A stretch of 64,000 nucleotides of DNA from Lathyrus oleraceus (GCF_024323335.1 NC_066581.1:34862699-34926698); one strand, 5' to 3'; positions 1 to 12,750 are shown, numbered from the stretch's first letter. The notes: generated by a model not told the origin, from the letters alone. A program made the numbers and translations.

Positions 1-3000
1 ATTTTGAAGGTGTTTGAAAGATCCACAACTCTAATGAAGACACTTTTCTCATTTGAAGCTCACATAAAAAGTTAAGCAAGGTGGAATATTGAGATATATG
101 GCTTAACACTTAGAAAAAATTTCAACATATTGAAATTTCCAAACTTCCACCTCAAAATTCACCATGATCCAAGTTCCAAATTAAAAAGTGTCCAACATAA
201 AAGTTGTTCCCCTTGATCTAAGATTTCCAAAGAACCTAATTTCATGCATTTTGCATGAGATTTGCTAGGGATGCGCATGGTCTCAACAAGGCTGCATCAT
301 TGGAGAAAATCAAATGTCAAAAACTCCACATATCATTGCCTTGCCATCCAAGCCTCATTTGAACTTCAGAACAAATGTAATTGGATCAAATTGGATTGCT
401 TCATGGTTCTATGCACGCCCATGCAAGCTTGTGCATCATCATGTCCAAATTTAGCAATTTTTCAAGTGTGCAAATATCACTCTCAAATGCTATAAATACA
501 GGCCCTTGGAGCTCATTTCAAACACACCTTGCCCACCAACTTTTCCCCCCAATTGAAACCCTCACCATTCAAAGGAAAACCTGAGAATTTTCAACTTGAA
601 AATTGAGTTTGAATCTCACTGTTTGGAGATTCAAAAACTCCAGGATCCAAAGCTTTGTACCATTGCCAAACCTCTTCTGCAAGTTTCTCAAGTGTGATCA
701 GATCAAGTTTGAAGCAAGCAAGATCCATTTCTGCATAGCATTGAAGGTAAATTTCAGAAAATTTCTTCTCTTCGATTCTCACTCAATTCTCATCAATTCT
801 CTTGGATCTTTGGTTGTCTGAAGTCCAACCAATGTATGCAAGAAGATTGAGTTTCTTTGAGGTCAAATCGAAGCAACTAAGTTGACACACCTCAAAATTC
901 AACTCCTCATATCTTTCTATATATTTGGAGTTAGTTGAAATTGAGGTCAGATTCGTGCTCTACGCCATTTTTTCTTTCAGATCATGTCCTCTTTTTTCAT
1001 TTTCTTGATGGTGATGACTGAACTAGTTCGGTGGACCTCGCCTGAGAAGGTGACCAAAGGTCCAGCGCCGGTGGTATGCTGGATAGGTTCTGAGCCATTG
1101 ATCTTATTTAAATTATTTTAATCTTGAGCGTTGGTTGTGATTACCACGCATGTGGCACGCTGACTGAGTTCTACCATGGAACACGCGTTTCCATCCACCT
1201 GATCTGCCACCTCAATTAATGAGGGAGATCAAGTGGTCCACGTTTTTTTGATTTTTTGATTTTCATTTTATTTCATTTGATTTTCATTAATTCATATTAA
1301 TTTTAATATTGATCCAAAAAATATGAGAGTTTTACCAAAAAAAATTAAATAAATTCCTCTTTCATATTTTGAATTAAAATTATTTTTTGGACCATTATTA
1401 ATATTTTTCATGATTTAATTGATTTTGTGAATATTTTTAATTGTTTAAAAATACTTTTAAGTCTCTAAAAATTTTGAAATTTTTTCTCCAAGGTCCTTTG
1501 ACCTTGTTTGACCTATGATAAATCTCATGGCCATTTCTTTGGTGTTTTGATGAGGTTTTAGGAATTTGACAAACCATATTTAATTTAATGCATTATTTTA
1601 AGTATTTTTTAAATTGAATAAATGTCAAATAATTGTGTTGAGCTATCTTGATGATTTGTATAAGTTTGACTTGTGTTGTTGGGCCTTGGTCAAAGTTGAT
1701 TTGACTTTGCTAGGTTAAGATCATTGGATTTAGGGGATTGGTGGAATGTACATTCCATCTCCCAAAATAAATAAATGATCTTAATTTGGTAAAAGTCCTC
1801 CTTTGACCAATTTGAGTTTTGATCCATTCCCCTCCCTCTTCATCTAATTCCCCTTCTTTATGCATCAATTTCATTTGGTCTATGATGTCTCTAAATCCTA
1901 AGGCTAGTTGATTGAAAAATCAACATAAGTATGGATGAGATTAAGCCACCTCTTTTGCATATTCTTTTTGTGTGTGGTATGTTTCATGAGCATAATCCAT
2001 TATACTATGTCTCTAACATGCATTAACACCAAAATTCTATTGCCGATCTCAAATAGTTGTGACTTCTACATAAGTCCAATTACGATTGCTTAACATAGTG
2101 CTAAATTTTGACACAAAAGGCATAGCATTCTAGTTAGTGGGATTGCAAGTCTCCCCTCTTTCATGGTATTATGTGGAAACTTGGCATTTTTTCCTTCCTA
2201 TGGAAGATGTCTTGGTTCAAGGATCCATGCTTGTGATAAGTGGGTTGAGTGTTCTCCAAAGAATGACTTAAAAAGCAAAAGCAAAAACAATACTAACTTC
2301 TAATTCATTAATCCTAACATTTAATTTCAAGTCCTTTATTTTAATGCACTTTAATTTTTAAGTTCTATTCATTTGCCATTATTCATACCATCCTAATTGT
2401 TTATATTAATGCCTTTTCACTTTGTCCACTTGGACCATATTGTGTGATATATCTTGTTTGTGTATATTCTATTTATTTGTGTGGTCTTTGGCCATTAATG
2501 TACATAATAAAAACAAAAACCCTAAAAGACTATTGTGTGGACTGTTGGTTTGATCTTGAACAATTGGACTTAGAATCTAGGCAACATCCCTATGCAAAAG
2601 GGACTTGGCCAATGCCAACTATCATGTAACCAAGTGCTTGCAATTTGAAACTTCATCTGATACATCATTGAAGATTCCTCTGAGTTCATCTGCAACATGA
2701 TCATTGTGAAGCTGTTATTTTGAACTTGAGACTTGTGGAATTTATCTGTTACATGAACAAATTTGAAGGATATCATGGAATGGCTAAAGCTTGGATGGTG
2801 CTATCTTTATTTGATGTCTTGCTCTTCAAGATAATATTGTATGCATTGTTTGTTGCTTGTTCTAATATCCAAGGGAATTTGGGGTTTCTATATGGCATTC
2901 TTGCCTATTGGATTGCTACCCATCGGTCAGATCTCTTCAAATCTTAACTTTTAAATTGGTGCTTAGGATTAGTCCCTTCATCTCCTCCCCATCTCTTTAA

Positions 3001-3672
3001 TTTCAAAATCTCTCCCTCCTTTTAAAAACTTCTTTGTTTTAACTTGTTATTTTCTAAACTTAGACCATTTTGCAAACTAGAAACTTTGGCCTTATGCCAT
3101 TGCATTTTCCAACTTCTTTTTCTTAAATCAAACATGTAAAATAAACTTAACTATACTTGACTTAAAATTTTCAAAAGTAAAAAAGAACTAACTCATTCAA
3201 ACCATTCTAGGCCTTGGTGCCTTTCAAACTTAATTTTTGATTAAGAGCAATGCACCCATTTTGAAATTTATATCACGAACTACGAGGTTTTGATCTCTCA
3301 TTTTTATGTTGGTATGTAGGCACAAGTCCGAAGGTCTTGTCAAACACAAAAATATAATTAATGAATTCTTTTCTCATGCCCCCATTCTATTTGTTTGTAA
3401 ACATCACTTTGTCCAAAATACATATGCACACGAGAAAGGGCTCCCTAGGAGTACCTAGGACACTTTGGTTGCTAACACCTTCCCTCTGTGTAACCAACCC
3501 CCTTACCTGTAATCTCTGGCATTTTATTAGTTTTGATTTGAAAACTTCTTATTTTTGGGTTTTGTTCGTACTTTTTCCCTTTTCCCTTGGAAACAATAAA
3601 AGCGCGGTGGCGACTCTTGTTATTTGATGTCTTGCTTACCCATAACTTGATGATCATGAATTTACCGTTACA
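1..3672 (+). mobile_element. Ogre-type LTR, 3' part (start lies before the window)
   Basis: The whole stretch aligns by eye, with clear divergence, to positions of about 6340-10015 in the second Ogre-type LTR of this window. The two share the block around the TATA box, the CACGAACTACGAGGTTTTGATC block near 3277, the 'gctccctaggagtacctag' block near 3440, the AATAAA at 3595-3600, and an end in ...TTTACCGTTACA at 3672. No primer-binding site follows 3672, so this is a 3' LTR or a solo LTR and not a 5' LTR. LTRs of this length and ending are characteristic of Ogre elements (Ty3/gypsy, Tat lineage) in legumes. Small ORFs inside it (for example 262-495 and 3361-3627) are LTR shadows. Family is well supported; solo versus 3' LTR is undecided. 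Confidence 0.8.
489..500 (+). promoter_or_regulatory. TATA box of the first Ogre-type LTR
   Basis: GCTATAAATACA occurs about 3.2 kb before the LTR end. A TATA box sits at the same relative place in the second LTR (6807-6817), where the flanking sequence differs more than the box. This is the expected U3/R boundary, with transcription to the right. Activity is inferred only. Confidence 0.6.
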
Positions 3673-5019
3673 CATTCAGTGTTCCTTTAATTGGTAGAAG
3701 TTTGTTGATTATTACTAATGTTTTTTATCCAAAAAGTGTCGGAAAAGATATTGTTCTCAATGATGTAGGTTATCTTTGAAAAGACATACTCAAGTTTATC
3801 AAATTAGGATTGATCAACCTAAGATGAGAAAATGTGAGGAGGAGAAAGATGACTATCATAATTAAACAAGATTGAAAGTTCAAGTATTAAGATGATTATA
3901 AAGTCAATGAGACTCTTGGGTACATTATTAATAACACTCTTAAACATTTGTACAAAGAGAAAAATGGTAGGAGCGGTTTGGTTCTTCTTGTGTTTGTGGC
4001 ACTTGTGGCGTTCATTTCAACTTTTGCTCAAAAGTTTCTCGTGGAATTCTTGTGCATCCTTCGTATTCTGTACGGTGAGGTTATATCATTTCAATCGTTT
4101 TTCTTATTTTGTAAGTAAGTATTTCTTTTACCTGCTTAATTTTCAAAGGTATATGATGTAGTATATGTATGATATGTGTAATGTTTGTTCACTTCCAAAA
4201 ATCTCAATGCAACCATTGTGTGTTTTATTTCATGTGTTTATAGTGACTTCATACTAAATGTCATCATATGTGATCTATATCTTTTGGCAACTCATGCTTA
4301 CTCTTGTGTTTGCATGTTCATTGCTTTCAAACCATTAAATAACAACATATGTATAATCTCTTATTCATTAGTCATGCATAAGTTATTATGAGTCATCAAA
4401 AAGCATTTCATAAGTCATAAATGTGAGTTTTGTCAAGCCTTGCCCATCATACATCAACACATAGTCGCATAGGTCGACACATAAATTGATTTTATTTGTA
4501 TGTGTCAAAAATGCTTCAGGATGTGTCGACACATCCATGGATAGGTCGACCTGCTGAATAAATTTTTCTATTCTTGATTAAATATTTCAGTATGTGCTGA
4601 CACATAACCTTAGCAAGTCGGTACATTAACTTAGAGGTCGACTTATATTCCATCTTTGGTCAAAAAAATTCATTTCACGTTCATGCACTGAAACCTCTCA
4701 AGTCTCCAAGCTTCATCTCATCTCATAAAAGTCATTCAATTTCGTTAAATCTTGTTTGTCTCTCTCAAACCATTTCATCTTCATTCATATTTTCACCATA
4801 TCTCTTCCATTCATCTTATTTTTCCTCTTACTCTTTCAAAAACCCTCTTTTTCACCCTAAGTCACAAAAAGTTCCAGATTCTCACTTGTTTTTGGATTAT
4901 TTTCTCATTATTGTGTGTTGATGTGATTGTGTGTCTTGCTTGAGTTTGTGGGTATTCAAAAATGTATTCAAACTTTTCACCAAACACTCGGTGTGCATAC
5001 ATTTGCTTCAATTTTTCTT
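3673..5019 (+). other. Region upstream of element A ORF (putative 5' LTR and leader)
   Basis: No convincing gene lies here. The segment begins directly after the Ogre LTR end and runs to the start codon at 5020. Its second half carries GTCGACACAT motifs like those in the putative 3' LTR of element A (21972-22213), and a pyrimidine-rich leader (about 4680-4880) precedes the ORF. I infer that it contains the 5' LTR and untranslated leader of element A, but I could not align the two LTRs along their length. The 89-codon ORF at 3892-4161 has no recognisable domain. Confidence 0.4.
4455..4645 (+). repeat. Cluster of GTCGACACAT palindromic motifs (left)
   Basis: Variants of (ATA)GGTCGACACATA recur near 4463, 4519, 4540, 4590 and 4635. 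The copy at 4519-4536, GGATGTGTCGACACATCC, is a perfect 18-bp palindrome. The same motif recurs in the putative 3' LTR of element A, which supports the view that both stretches belong to one repeat family. Function unknown. Confidence 0.6.
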
Positions 5020-5290
5020 ATGGCTTCAAAGATTTCTAACTCCAAGAGTGATGCTAAGGGTAAAAGTAAGGCTACTACCTCTATTATTGCTGCTTAAAAT
5101 CCATTTACCTTGGTTTCTGAGAAGTATGCCAAGGATTTTGAGTTAAAACATCAAAATTGTCTTGTAGTGAAACAATTTATGTGGAAGCACGTTACTGTTG
5201 GTTATTTGGATACACCTGATGTTGTCAAGCTCGTTGAGAATCAACAAATTGACCATTTCCTACAACTTGCTCAGGATTACAATGAGGATC
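5020..5290 (+). pseudogene. Element A transposon protein, N-terminal fragment
   Basis: The reading frame opens with ATG at 5020 (protein begins MASKISNSKSDAKGKSK), meets an in-frame TAA at 5095-5097, then continues in the same frame (NPFTLVSEKYAKDFELKHQN...) to 5290, where an Ogre LTR begins. The frame resumes at about 11547. The N-terminal Ser/Lys-rich start followed by a globular region is typical of the 'putative plant transposon protein' family (PF20167-like) that is abundant in legume and other plant genomes. Biochemical role unknown. It is broken by one stop and by the 6.3 kb insertion. The start was chosen because it is the first ATG after a pyrimidine-rich leader and gives the family-like N-terminus. 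Confidence 0.55.
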
Positions 5291-8200
5291 TGTAAGACCC
5301 CAATGTTGACCCTAATATTCCTCATGCTACCTCATCATTTGCATTGGCTTTGGGATCACACCTTGGCATCCTCCTTACCCCTCACTCATTGGGTTTGCAT
5401 TGGGAGAGATCACCAAGCATATTTGATTGTGTCATACTTTATTTTTCTTTGTTTACTAACCAAAATACCAAAAATATATCTATGTATATCTTTGTTTCTT
5501 TTGTAGGTAGTGTGTCCATTCATAAATGCCTCATCAAGCTCATATCTAGGGTTTGAAACCCTCAATACAAGGAAATCAATCAAGTGATGGTTCAAATTGG
5601 TTCTAGAAATCATATATGGGTCCCCATAATCTTCACCTATCATTTTGATCAAGAAATCACCAAGAGTTTGAAGCTTGTTTGTCTCGGAAGCCCTAATTCA
5701 TCTGGGTATCTTGTGTGACTTCCTCAACAAGTTTATGCATCATTTGATCAAATATATCAAGGTATAATTCACTTAACATCATATTAAGCATATATGATCC
5801 TCCATGATTCCTAAAGATCAATATAACTTCAATTTTGCAAGTTGGTTCAAAGAGGTTGGCCAGAGAAAGTCAACTGGTCAAAACTGGGGTTCCCTAGACC
5901 TTATCTCCTACAATTTTTGTCATATGAAAATGATTCCCAGAGAAAAGTTACTACTTATGACATTCCAAACATCTTTCATGTTTACATCAAGATCTAGTTT
6001 TTCTTGTAAAGTCATTTTTTATGGTGAAAGATTATAGGTCATTTTGTTTGTGCCCTAGTTAGGAGGTCAACTTCCAAGGACCATAACTTGCTCAATTTTT
6101 ATGAGATGAAGTCCATCCAAGTTTCATAATCAATTTCAATATGTACTCTTTAAATTTTATTATTTGAGAAACTTCAAATTCAACTTTGAAAGGCATGTTC
6201 CAAGAGGAAACATTATAGGTCATTTTGGGCCATTACCATTGAACAAACAATTTTCCTCAACTTCTAAAATACATAACTCCTTCATGCCAAATCCAAAAAA
6301 GGTCAAATTTATGTCCAAATTAAATAGGATTAAAATATATACAACTTTTGTGAAGGGACTATTTCCATTTGAAGCTCATAGCAAAAGTTATTCAAGGTGG
6401 AAGTAGTGGATATTTGACTTGGTACTTAGAAAATTTTCAATTACGTTTGATTTCCCAAACTTCCACCTCAAAATTCATCATGATCCAAGCTTCAAATGGA
6501 AAAGTGTTCAATATTAAAGTTGTTACCCTTGATCTCACCTTTCCAAAAAGTCCAAAATCACTTTATTTGGACAAGGTTTGAATGACTTGCGCATGGTTAC
6601 TCTTCATGGTTCCATTTGGATGAATCTCATGGTCACTTCTCAATTACAAATGCATGGCTTCATGTTAGACTTTTAGTATCATTCATGATAAATTTTTGAC
6701 CTTTTGGCATAATCTCATGGGCCTATCACACGCCCATGCAAGCATGCACACTTGAATTACTATTTTTGGCATTTGAATGGAAGTGTGTGAAAATCAATTG
6801 CCAAGCCTATAAATACATGACTCACTGCTCAAAATGAAAGGACCTTGCCCAAACTTTGCTCCTACAACCTCCCCACCTCCACTAAAGGATAATCTTGAAG
6901 GTTTTTATTTGAAAATCGAGTTTCAATTTCACTTCTGTTTTGAAGTTGAAACTCTAAGAATCCAAGCCATTTGAGCTCTCATTTCACCTTCTAGAATCAA
7001 GTGGAAGCAAGCCTAAGCCAATTAAGATCCAGATCGAGCTTCATCACTGCAAACAGAAGGTGAAATTTATCAAACTTTCTCTTTTCGATTCTCTCTCAAT
7101 TCTCCATCATTTCAATTAATTTTTGGTTGGCTGAAGTCCTACCAATGTAGGCAACAAGATTGAGTTACTTTGAGTTCAAATCGAAGTAACTCAATTCATA
7201 CTCCTCAATTTTCAATTCCACGTATCTTTCAATATAGTGAGAATTGGAGAATTTTGAGGGCAAATTTGGATTCCTGGTGTTTTTCTCTTCAAATTAGTGT
7301 ATTCACTTTTTATTTTAGTGAAGGTTGATGGTGGACCAGTCCGGTGAGGTCCACTGGAGAAGATGACTGGAGCCCTAGCTCCGGTGGTGTGTTGGCACCC
7401 TCTCATTCCTTTGATCATGTTTAAAGATTTTAATCTGGACCTTTGATTTGTTTGACCCTGTTTGCAGTGCATTGACTCAAGTCCATTGTGTTCCCCAAGC
7501 GCGTGACCATCAGATATGTCACCTCAATTAATAAGGGAGATCTGATTGCCCCTGATTTTTCATAATTTCTGATTTTCTTTTAATTACTCATATTTCATTT
7601 AATTCATAATAAATCCATTTTTAATCCAAAAAATATGGGACTTTCACCAAAAATCTTTAAATATTTTTCTATTCCATATTCTGAATTAAAATTATTATTT
7701 TTGGATTAATTTTGGTATTTTTCATGAATTAAATGTTTTTGTGCTCCTTTGACCTTTTTTGATCTAGGATAAATCTCTTGGCCATTTATTTGGTGTTTTG
7801 AAGGGATTTTAGGTTTTGACCAAATTAAAATGTATTTTAATTCATTTTTAATGTGATTTTGAATTGATTAAATGTTTAAAATTATGTTGAACTATTTTGA
7901 TGGTCTGGTGAAGTTTGACTTTCTATTTGGGCCTTGATCATGATTGATTTGACTTTTGTTGGATCAAAACCATTGGCTTTAGGGGATTGATGGGTAGTAC
8001 ATTTCATCTCCCAAAATGAATGGATGATTTTGATTTTGATGAAATTCCTCTCATGATCAACTTGTGTTTCTGTCTCCCCCTCCCTCTTCATCTTCATCCC
8101 TATTCTTTCCTATTCCCCCATTTGACGAATGAAATCTCTAATGTCTAAAGGCTAATTGATTCATCAATGACCTTGTGTCAGATGAATCAATACAAGTATG

Positions 8201-10015
8201 ACTGAGATAGGTCCCTCCTTTTTTTAGTGTGTGGTATGTTTTAGGAGTTTGATTCCTTGTACCAAATCTCTAACATGGCTTAACACCTATATTTTTATTG
8301 CCCGACCTCAGATAGTTGTGAATTCTACATAAGTCCAATTACGATTGCGTAACATAGAGCTAAATTTGACCCTAAAGGCATATCATTCTAGTAAGTGAGG
8401 TTGTAAGTCTCCCGTTCTTCATGGCATTGTGTGGAGACTTGACCTTTTTTCCTTTCATGAGAGCTAGTGACATACTTGTCGAATTATCCAAGTTAGAGCC
8501 CTTCTCATGGAAGATGTCTTGGTTTAAGGATTCATACTTGTGAATGAATGGTTGAGTGTTTCCGAAGAATGACTTAATCAATTAAAAATCACCATAACAC
8601 CACTAACTTTTGACTAACTATTGACTAACTCTTATTCATATTGCTTTACTTTCAAGTCATTTACAATTATGCAATTTAAATTTCAGTCATTTATTATCCA
8701 TTGCCATTTACATTTCATATAACTTGTTTATGTTTCAAGTCATTTTCATTTTTGCTCATTTGAGCCATATCTTGTGATTGTATATATTGTTTGTGTATTT
8801 TGATTTTGTTTGTGGTCTTAGGACCTTAAAACACCTAATAACAACAAAAACCTTAAAAAACATTTGGAGGACTGTTGGAACTTGATATGAACTTTTGATA
8901 TAGGATTAGGCAACATTCCCTATGCTAAAGGACTTGGCCAATGCCAACATCTGGAACTGAGCTATATTTGGACCGTGCTTTCATCTTATGCAAGACTTGA
9001 GAATTTCTTGGATCCATCAGCCACTCGGTCTTTGTGCTTAATTTTTATTTTGATCTTGTGTCTGATGTTTTGTTCTAAGTTGATCAAGGAATATTTCATC
9101 TGGTACATTGGAAGACAATGAAGACTGCTAGCTATTGGAATGCTTGCTTGGATGTGGCCATCTTTATTTGATGCATTGATCTTTATAATGTATGGATATT
9201 GCTCATTGCTTGATTAAAGTCCAAAGAAAAATGGGTTTCTATATAACATTCTTGTCTGTTGGATTGCATCCCATTGGTTAGATCTTTTCAACTCTCAACT
9301 TTTAAGGTATGCTTAGGGTAGTCTCTTCGTCTCCTCCTCACTTCTTAAATTTCAAAATCCCCCCCCCCCCTTTCAAAAACTTTTCTTTGCTTGTGATTTC
9401 AAACTTAGACATTGGTTAATGATTAGAAACTTTGGCCTTATGCCATTGAATTTTCAAACTCTTTTTTACATCAAATTTGTAAATAAACTTAACCATATTG
9501 ACTTAAATTTCAAAAGACAAAATGAACTAATAACTTCATTCAAATTTTTGGCCCTTTGTGCCTTTTCTTATTAAACTTTTGTTAAAAGTAATTCACCAAC
9601 TTATTTTAAATTTTTACCACGAACTACGAGGTTTTGATCCCTCATTTTTATGTTGGTACGTAGGCACGAGACCGAAGGTCTTGGCAAACACAAAAATATA
9701 ATCAATGAATTCTTTTCTCACCCCCACACTCTATTTTTTCTCAAACATATTTTATACCAAAATATATGCACACATAAAAAGGGCTCCCTAGGAGTACCTA
9801 AGACATTTTGGGTGCTAACACCTTCCCTCTGTGTAACCAACCCCCTTACCTGTAATCTCTGGAATTTTATTAGTTTTGATTTGAAAATTTCTTATCTTTG
9901 GGTTTTGTTCGTACTTTTCCCTTTTCCTTTGGAAACAATAAAAGCGCGGTGGTGAATCTGGTTTTATTGACGTTAAGTTTATCCATAGCTTGATAGTCAT
10001 GAATTTACCGCTACA
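5291..10015 (+). repeat. Ogre 5' LTR of element G
   Basis: It begins TGTAAGACCCCAATGTTGAC, the usual Ogre LTR start, and ends ...TTTACCGCTACA nine bases before the primer-binding site. Length 4725 bp, within the long LTR range known for Ogre. It has a TATA box at 6807-6817, AATAAA at 9937-9942, and the conserved CACGAACTACGAGG module near 9618. It is a diverged relative of the LTR at 1-3672. Confidence 0.88.
6807..6817 (+). promoter_or_regulatory. TATA box of element G LTR
   Basis: CCTATAAATAC lies at the position homologous to the TATA box at 489-500 of the first LTR. It would drive rightward transcription of element G. Confidence 0.6.
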
Positions 10016-10024
10016 AAAATTAAA

Positions 10025-10042
10025 TGGTGACTCTGATGGGGA
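10025..10042 (+). other. Primer-binding site of element G (tRNA-Arg type)
   Basis: TGGTGACTCTGATGGGGA follows the LTR end by nine bases. It differs at two positions from the Ogre-type site of element F (TGGCGACTCTGCTGGGGA, 56321-56338). Ogre elements are known to prime from tRNA-Arg. The two changes probably reflect decay. Confidence 0.8.
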
Positions 10043-10830
10043 GTAGTCCTCAGTGGATTTAGCCTACTTTTTATGTGTATATATTTGTATATTTGATGTT
10101 TGTATATCTTGTTTGTGTGATATAATCTGTCTGTTATGCTTAGTGATCTCTGAGTGGTGAGATAAGTTCTAATCCGAACTTGAGTGAAATTAAGATAGGA
10201 GAATGGTATAGTCATGTTCAACTTGTGTGGAGTAGTCCTTAACAAGTTGGCTTGAGACCCATCTACTCAGTGGAGACCTCTTTGGAGTTACTGATGTCAC
10301 ACAAGTTATTTGTGGATAGGCATTACTTTCTCTGATTTAGGGTCTGAGAAGTTGAGGATCGTAGAACATTTAACCCAACTTGGCCTATTTAGGACGTAGT
10401 GCGGAGACTGTTCAGGTGTAGACTTGATAACAGTTGTTACACGATACTACATTCAGACGAGTTTCTCTTGAGAATATTATGGGTTGATGAGTCAGTCATC
10501 CTAACCTATAATATCCGATAGATGGGATTAAGACTCTGGGAACTTCTTAGGACATGATCTACAAGTTTTTATCCTTAGTACACTCCTTTGGTATGGTTCT
10601 TAACCTGACTCTATGCTCATGACTCACAACAAACCTTTTGATTCTTGGTTGATCCGATCAAGTCTTGTCAATATCAATGGAACTTGGGTGTTGATAAGGT
10701 GAAAACCGTCATCCACCAAAATGGATGATTGATCTTGATGATGACTTGATTCATCCCTTGACCTTTGTTTGTGTTTACCTTGTGTGTGATCCCTTGTGTT
10801 GATTGTTGCATTCATGCATACATGCGCATC
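10043..10830 (+). other. Untranslated leader of element G
   Basis: This non-coding stretch is colinear with the leader of element F (56339-57340). Shared blocks include GATAGGAGAATGG (10195 here, near 56606 in F), GTCACACAAGTTATTTGTGG, and the segment naming 'caccaaaatggatgattgat' before ORF1. It supports both elements being Ogre relatives. I see no gene in it. Confidence 0.7.
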
Positions 10831-11546
10831 ATGACATCCATCACAGAAAATAAATTTCAAGGAACTAAGGTCTTATTTGCAAATATTTTCAGACCATGGA
10901 TTGTGGATGAAGGAACACTAAGAAATAGAGTTTCAGATGTCCTGATTTGAAAGAGCTGAGGAAGTTGTCATCTTTTGTATTAGATCCCTTGGACTTTAAG
11001 CAATGTCATGGGGAGCTCTTATATGTGTTATATTCTGATGTGGTTGAAGGACTTATGAGTGTTTTGGTTCAGTTTTATGACCCTCTTTATCGGTGCTTCA
11101 CTTTTCCAGATTACCAGCTTGTGCCTACGTTGGAGGAGTATGCTCATCTCTTGGGTATACCCGTATCTGACAAGGTACCTTTTAGTGGATTGGAGGGGAT
11201 CCTAATATCTCATGTTATAGCTGAAGATCTTCATCTAAAGAAATCTGAGATTGATGCTCATTTGGTAAAGAAAGGAGAAATTCTTGGTCTGACTTCTGAG
11301 TTTCTCATTGGTAGGGCTATTGTTTTTGCTCAAACCGGTAGCATGGATGCTTTTGAAGCTATCTTGGTATTGTTCATATTTGGCTTTGCCTTGTTCCCTA
11401 ACATTGACGCTTTTGTTGATGTTAACGCCATTAGAATCTCCTTGATTAGGCATCTTGTTCCTACTCTGTTGGGTGACATGTATTTCTCTTTGCATTTGAG
11501 GAATTCTAAAGGTGGTGGGACTATTGTATGATGTGTTCCTCTTCTG
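10831..11546 (+). pseudogene. Ogre ORF1 remnant of element G
   Basis: Starts at ATG 10831 (MTSITENKFQGTKVLFANIF). A frameshift near 10940 moves the frame to KELRKLSSFVLDPLDFKQ..., which holds the conserved block QFYDPLYRCFTFPDYQL followed by PTLEEYAHLLGIPV. That block identifies the legume Ogre ORF1 / plant mobile domain-like family (DUF7745-type). A TGA at 11529-11531 falls where the family normally has a cysteine codon, after GGGTIV. The next codons (CVPLL) still match ORF1 and then pass into element A. The ORF1 product of Ogre has no proven function. The fragment is broken by one frameshift, one stop and loss of everything downstream. Confidence 0.75.
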
Positions 11547-12750
11547 TTTATCCGTGTATTCTACTCGGGTTTATATGAAAAATAAGGTCCTTGCTTCAGG
11601 TTTTTGATAGGTAACAAAGTTTATAAATTTACCAATTATTTATGGAAAACTTTGTTTGGAATTACCATGGGTGATGCTGATAAGGATGACAAGGTTGATC
11701 CGTTGGTAACAGATCTTTATACTCACGTAGATTTTAATTGGAATGTTCATTTTAATGAGATACTCAAGGCTCCTCGTGCCAAGGACTGTTATGATCCTAT
11801 TACCACCAGTCATTTGAAGATGGTGCCAAGAATTCTGCTATGGGTGGTGGCTCATATCTTACTTCCAAAGAATATAGGGTTTTCTAGAATTGACAATGTT
11901 GAGATTCATTTGGTATACATTTTGCTGCACAAGGTTAAAATTAACTGGCCTCACTACTTTATATCTCGTATATTCTTTATCAAAAAATGCAACAAGGGTA
12001 CTTCTTCATGCTATCCTTCTATGTTTGCTAAGATTCTAAACTACTTTGACATTGGTTTTCCGAATCTCACCTACAAATCTCCTGGTTCGTCTCACGAATT
12101 TTCTCACCGCGCACTAGTTAACATGAACTACTTTTGGGATGTAAATTATTGTGTGTACTATCTACACTTAAATAAGAATGGTATGAAGGTGTACAATTAT
12201 GATGATCCTATTGAGTATGGCGATGACACATATAAAGCTCCCATGAATGATGATCAACCTATAGGGGTTCATCATGATGTTACAGAAAGAGATGATGTAA
12301 TGCATGATGCTCCTAGTGGTGATGATCATGGTGCAAGTTTTTATACTAACTATGCTGATATTGCCTCTATTATGACTATGCTACACGATATGCAACTGAA
12401 ATAAGACGAGAGATATGATAAGGAGTGCAAGTGGCGAGAGTCTTTTGAAGCTACACAAACAGATCCGTTTTGTCTGATGTAGCATCACATGTCTACTTAG
12501 GATTCAAACTTTGAGGCCTTTGATTCATATGTGACTGAGGCATTGGTGTCCTTACACACTGACATGAAATGCAAATCATGAAGCCATTTTGGCTAGAATC
12601 AATCACATTATTTATGTACATGATGATGACTATATTCGTCATGAGAGTCTCTATAGGGAAATGTGTGATGTTATTGATTCTCAATACCGCAATGACGGAC
12701 ATGGCTTGCAAAAGGGTGCACCAAGAGGATGTGGGAGAAGATAGATCGGT
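11547..12750 (+). pseudogene. Element A transposon protein, central and C-terminal part
   Basis: Continues the frame of 5020-5290: IRVFYSGLYEK, a TAA at 11583-11585, then GPCFRFLIGNKVYKF and a long open stretch to 12404. The segment HLKMVPRILLWVVAHILLP followed by EIHLVYILLHKVKINWPHY is the signature block of the PF20167 'putative plant transposon protein' family. The tail is acidic (DDVMHDAPSGDDHGA). Beyond the TAA at 12402-12404 the match continues with further stops and frame changes (SNFEAFDSYVTEALVSLHTD..., IIYVHDDDYIRHESLYREM) to about 12750. This is a decayed gene with no enzymatic motif I can name. Confidence 0.65.

Larger units (their letters stand above)
5291..11546 (+). mobile_element. 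Element G: 5'-half of an Ogre retrotransposon
   Basis: The order is a full 5' LTR (5291-10015), a tRNA-Arg-type primer-binding site (10025-10042), an untranslated leader and a degenerate ORF1. Gag, protease, pol and the 3' LTR are missing: the sequence passes at about 11546 directly into the continuation of element A's ORF. The five bases before the LTR (GGATC, 5286-5290) would be the target-site duplication, but no right-hand copy is seen. That fits a deletion that removed the distal part of the element up to the insertion site. The exact right edge is uncertain by a few bases. Confidence 0.75.

Noticed and set aside
3892..4161. 89-codon ORF with hydrophobic stretches
   Set aside because: No start context, domain or conserved neighbour; lies in the AT-rich region upstream of element A.
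10025..10042. Sequences complementary to tRNA 3' ends (also 28863, 35532, 47647, 56321) as possible tRNA genes
   Set aside because: Only 12-18 bases match and they sit directly inside LTRs; no cloverleaf can be drawn. They are primer-binding sites.
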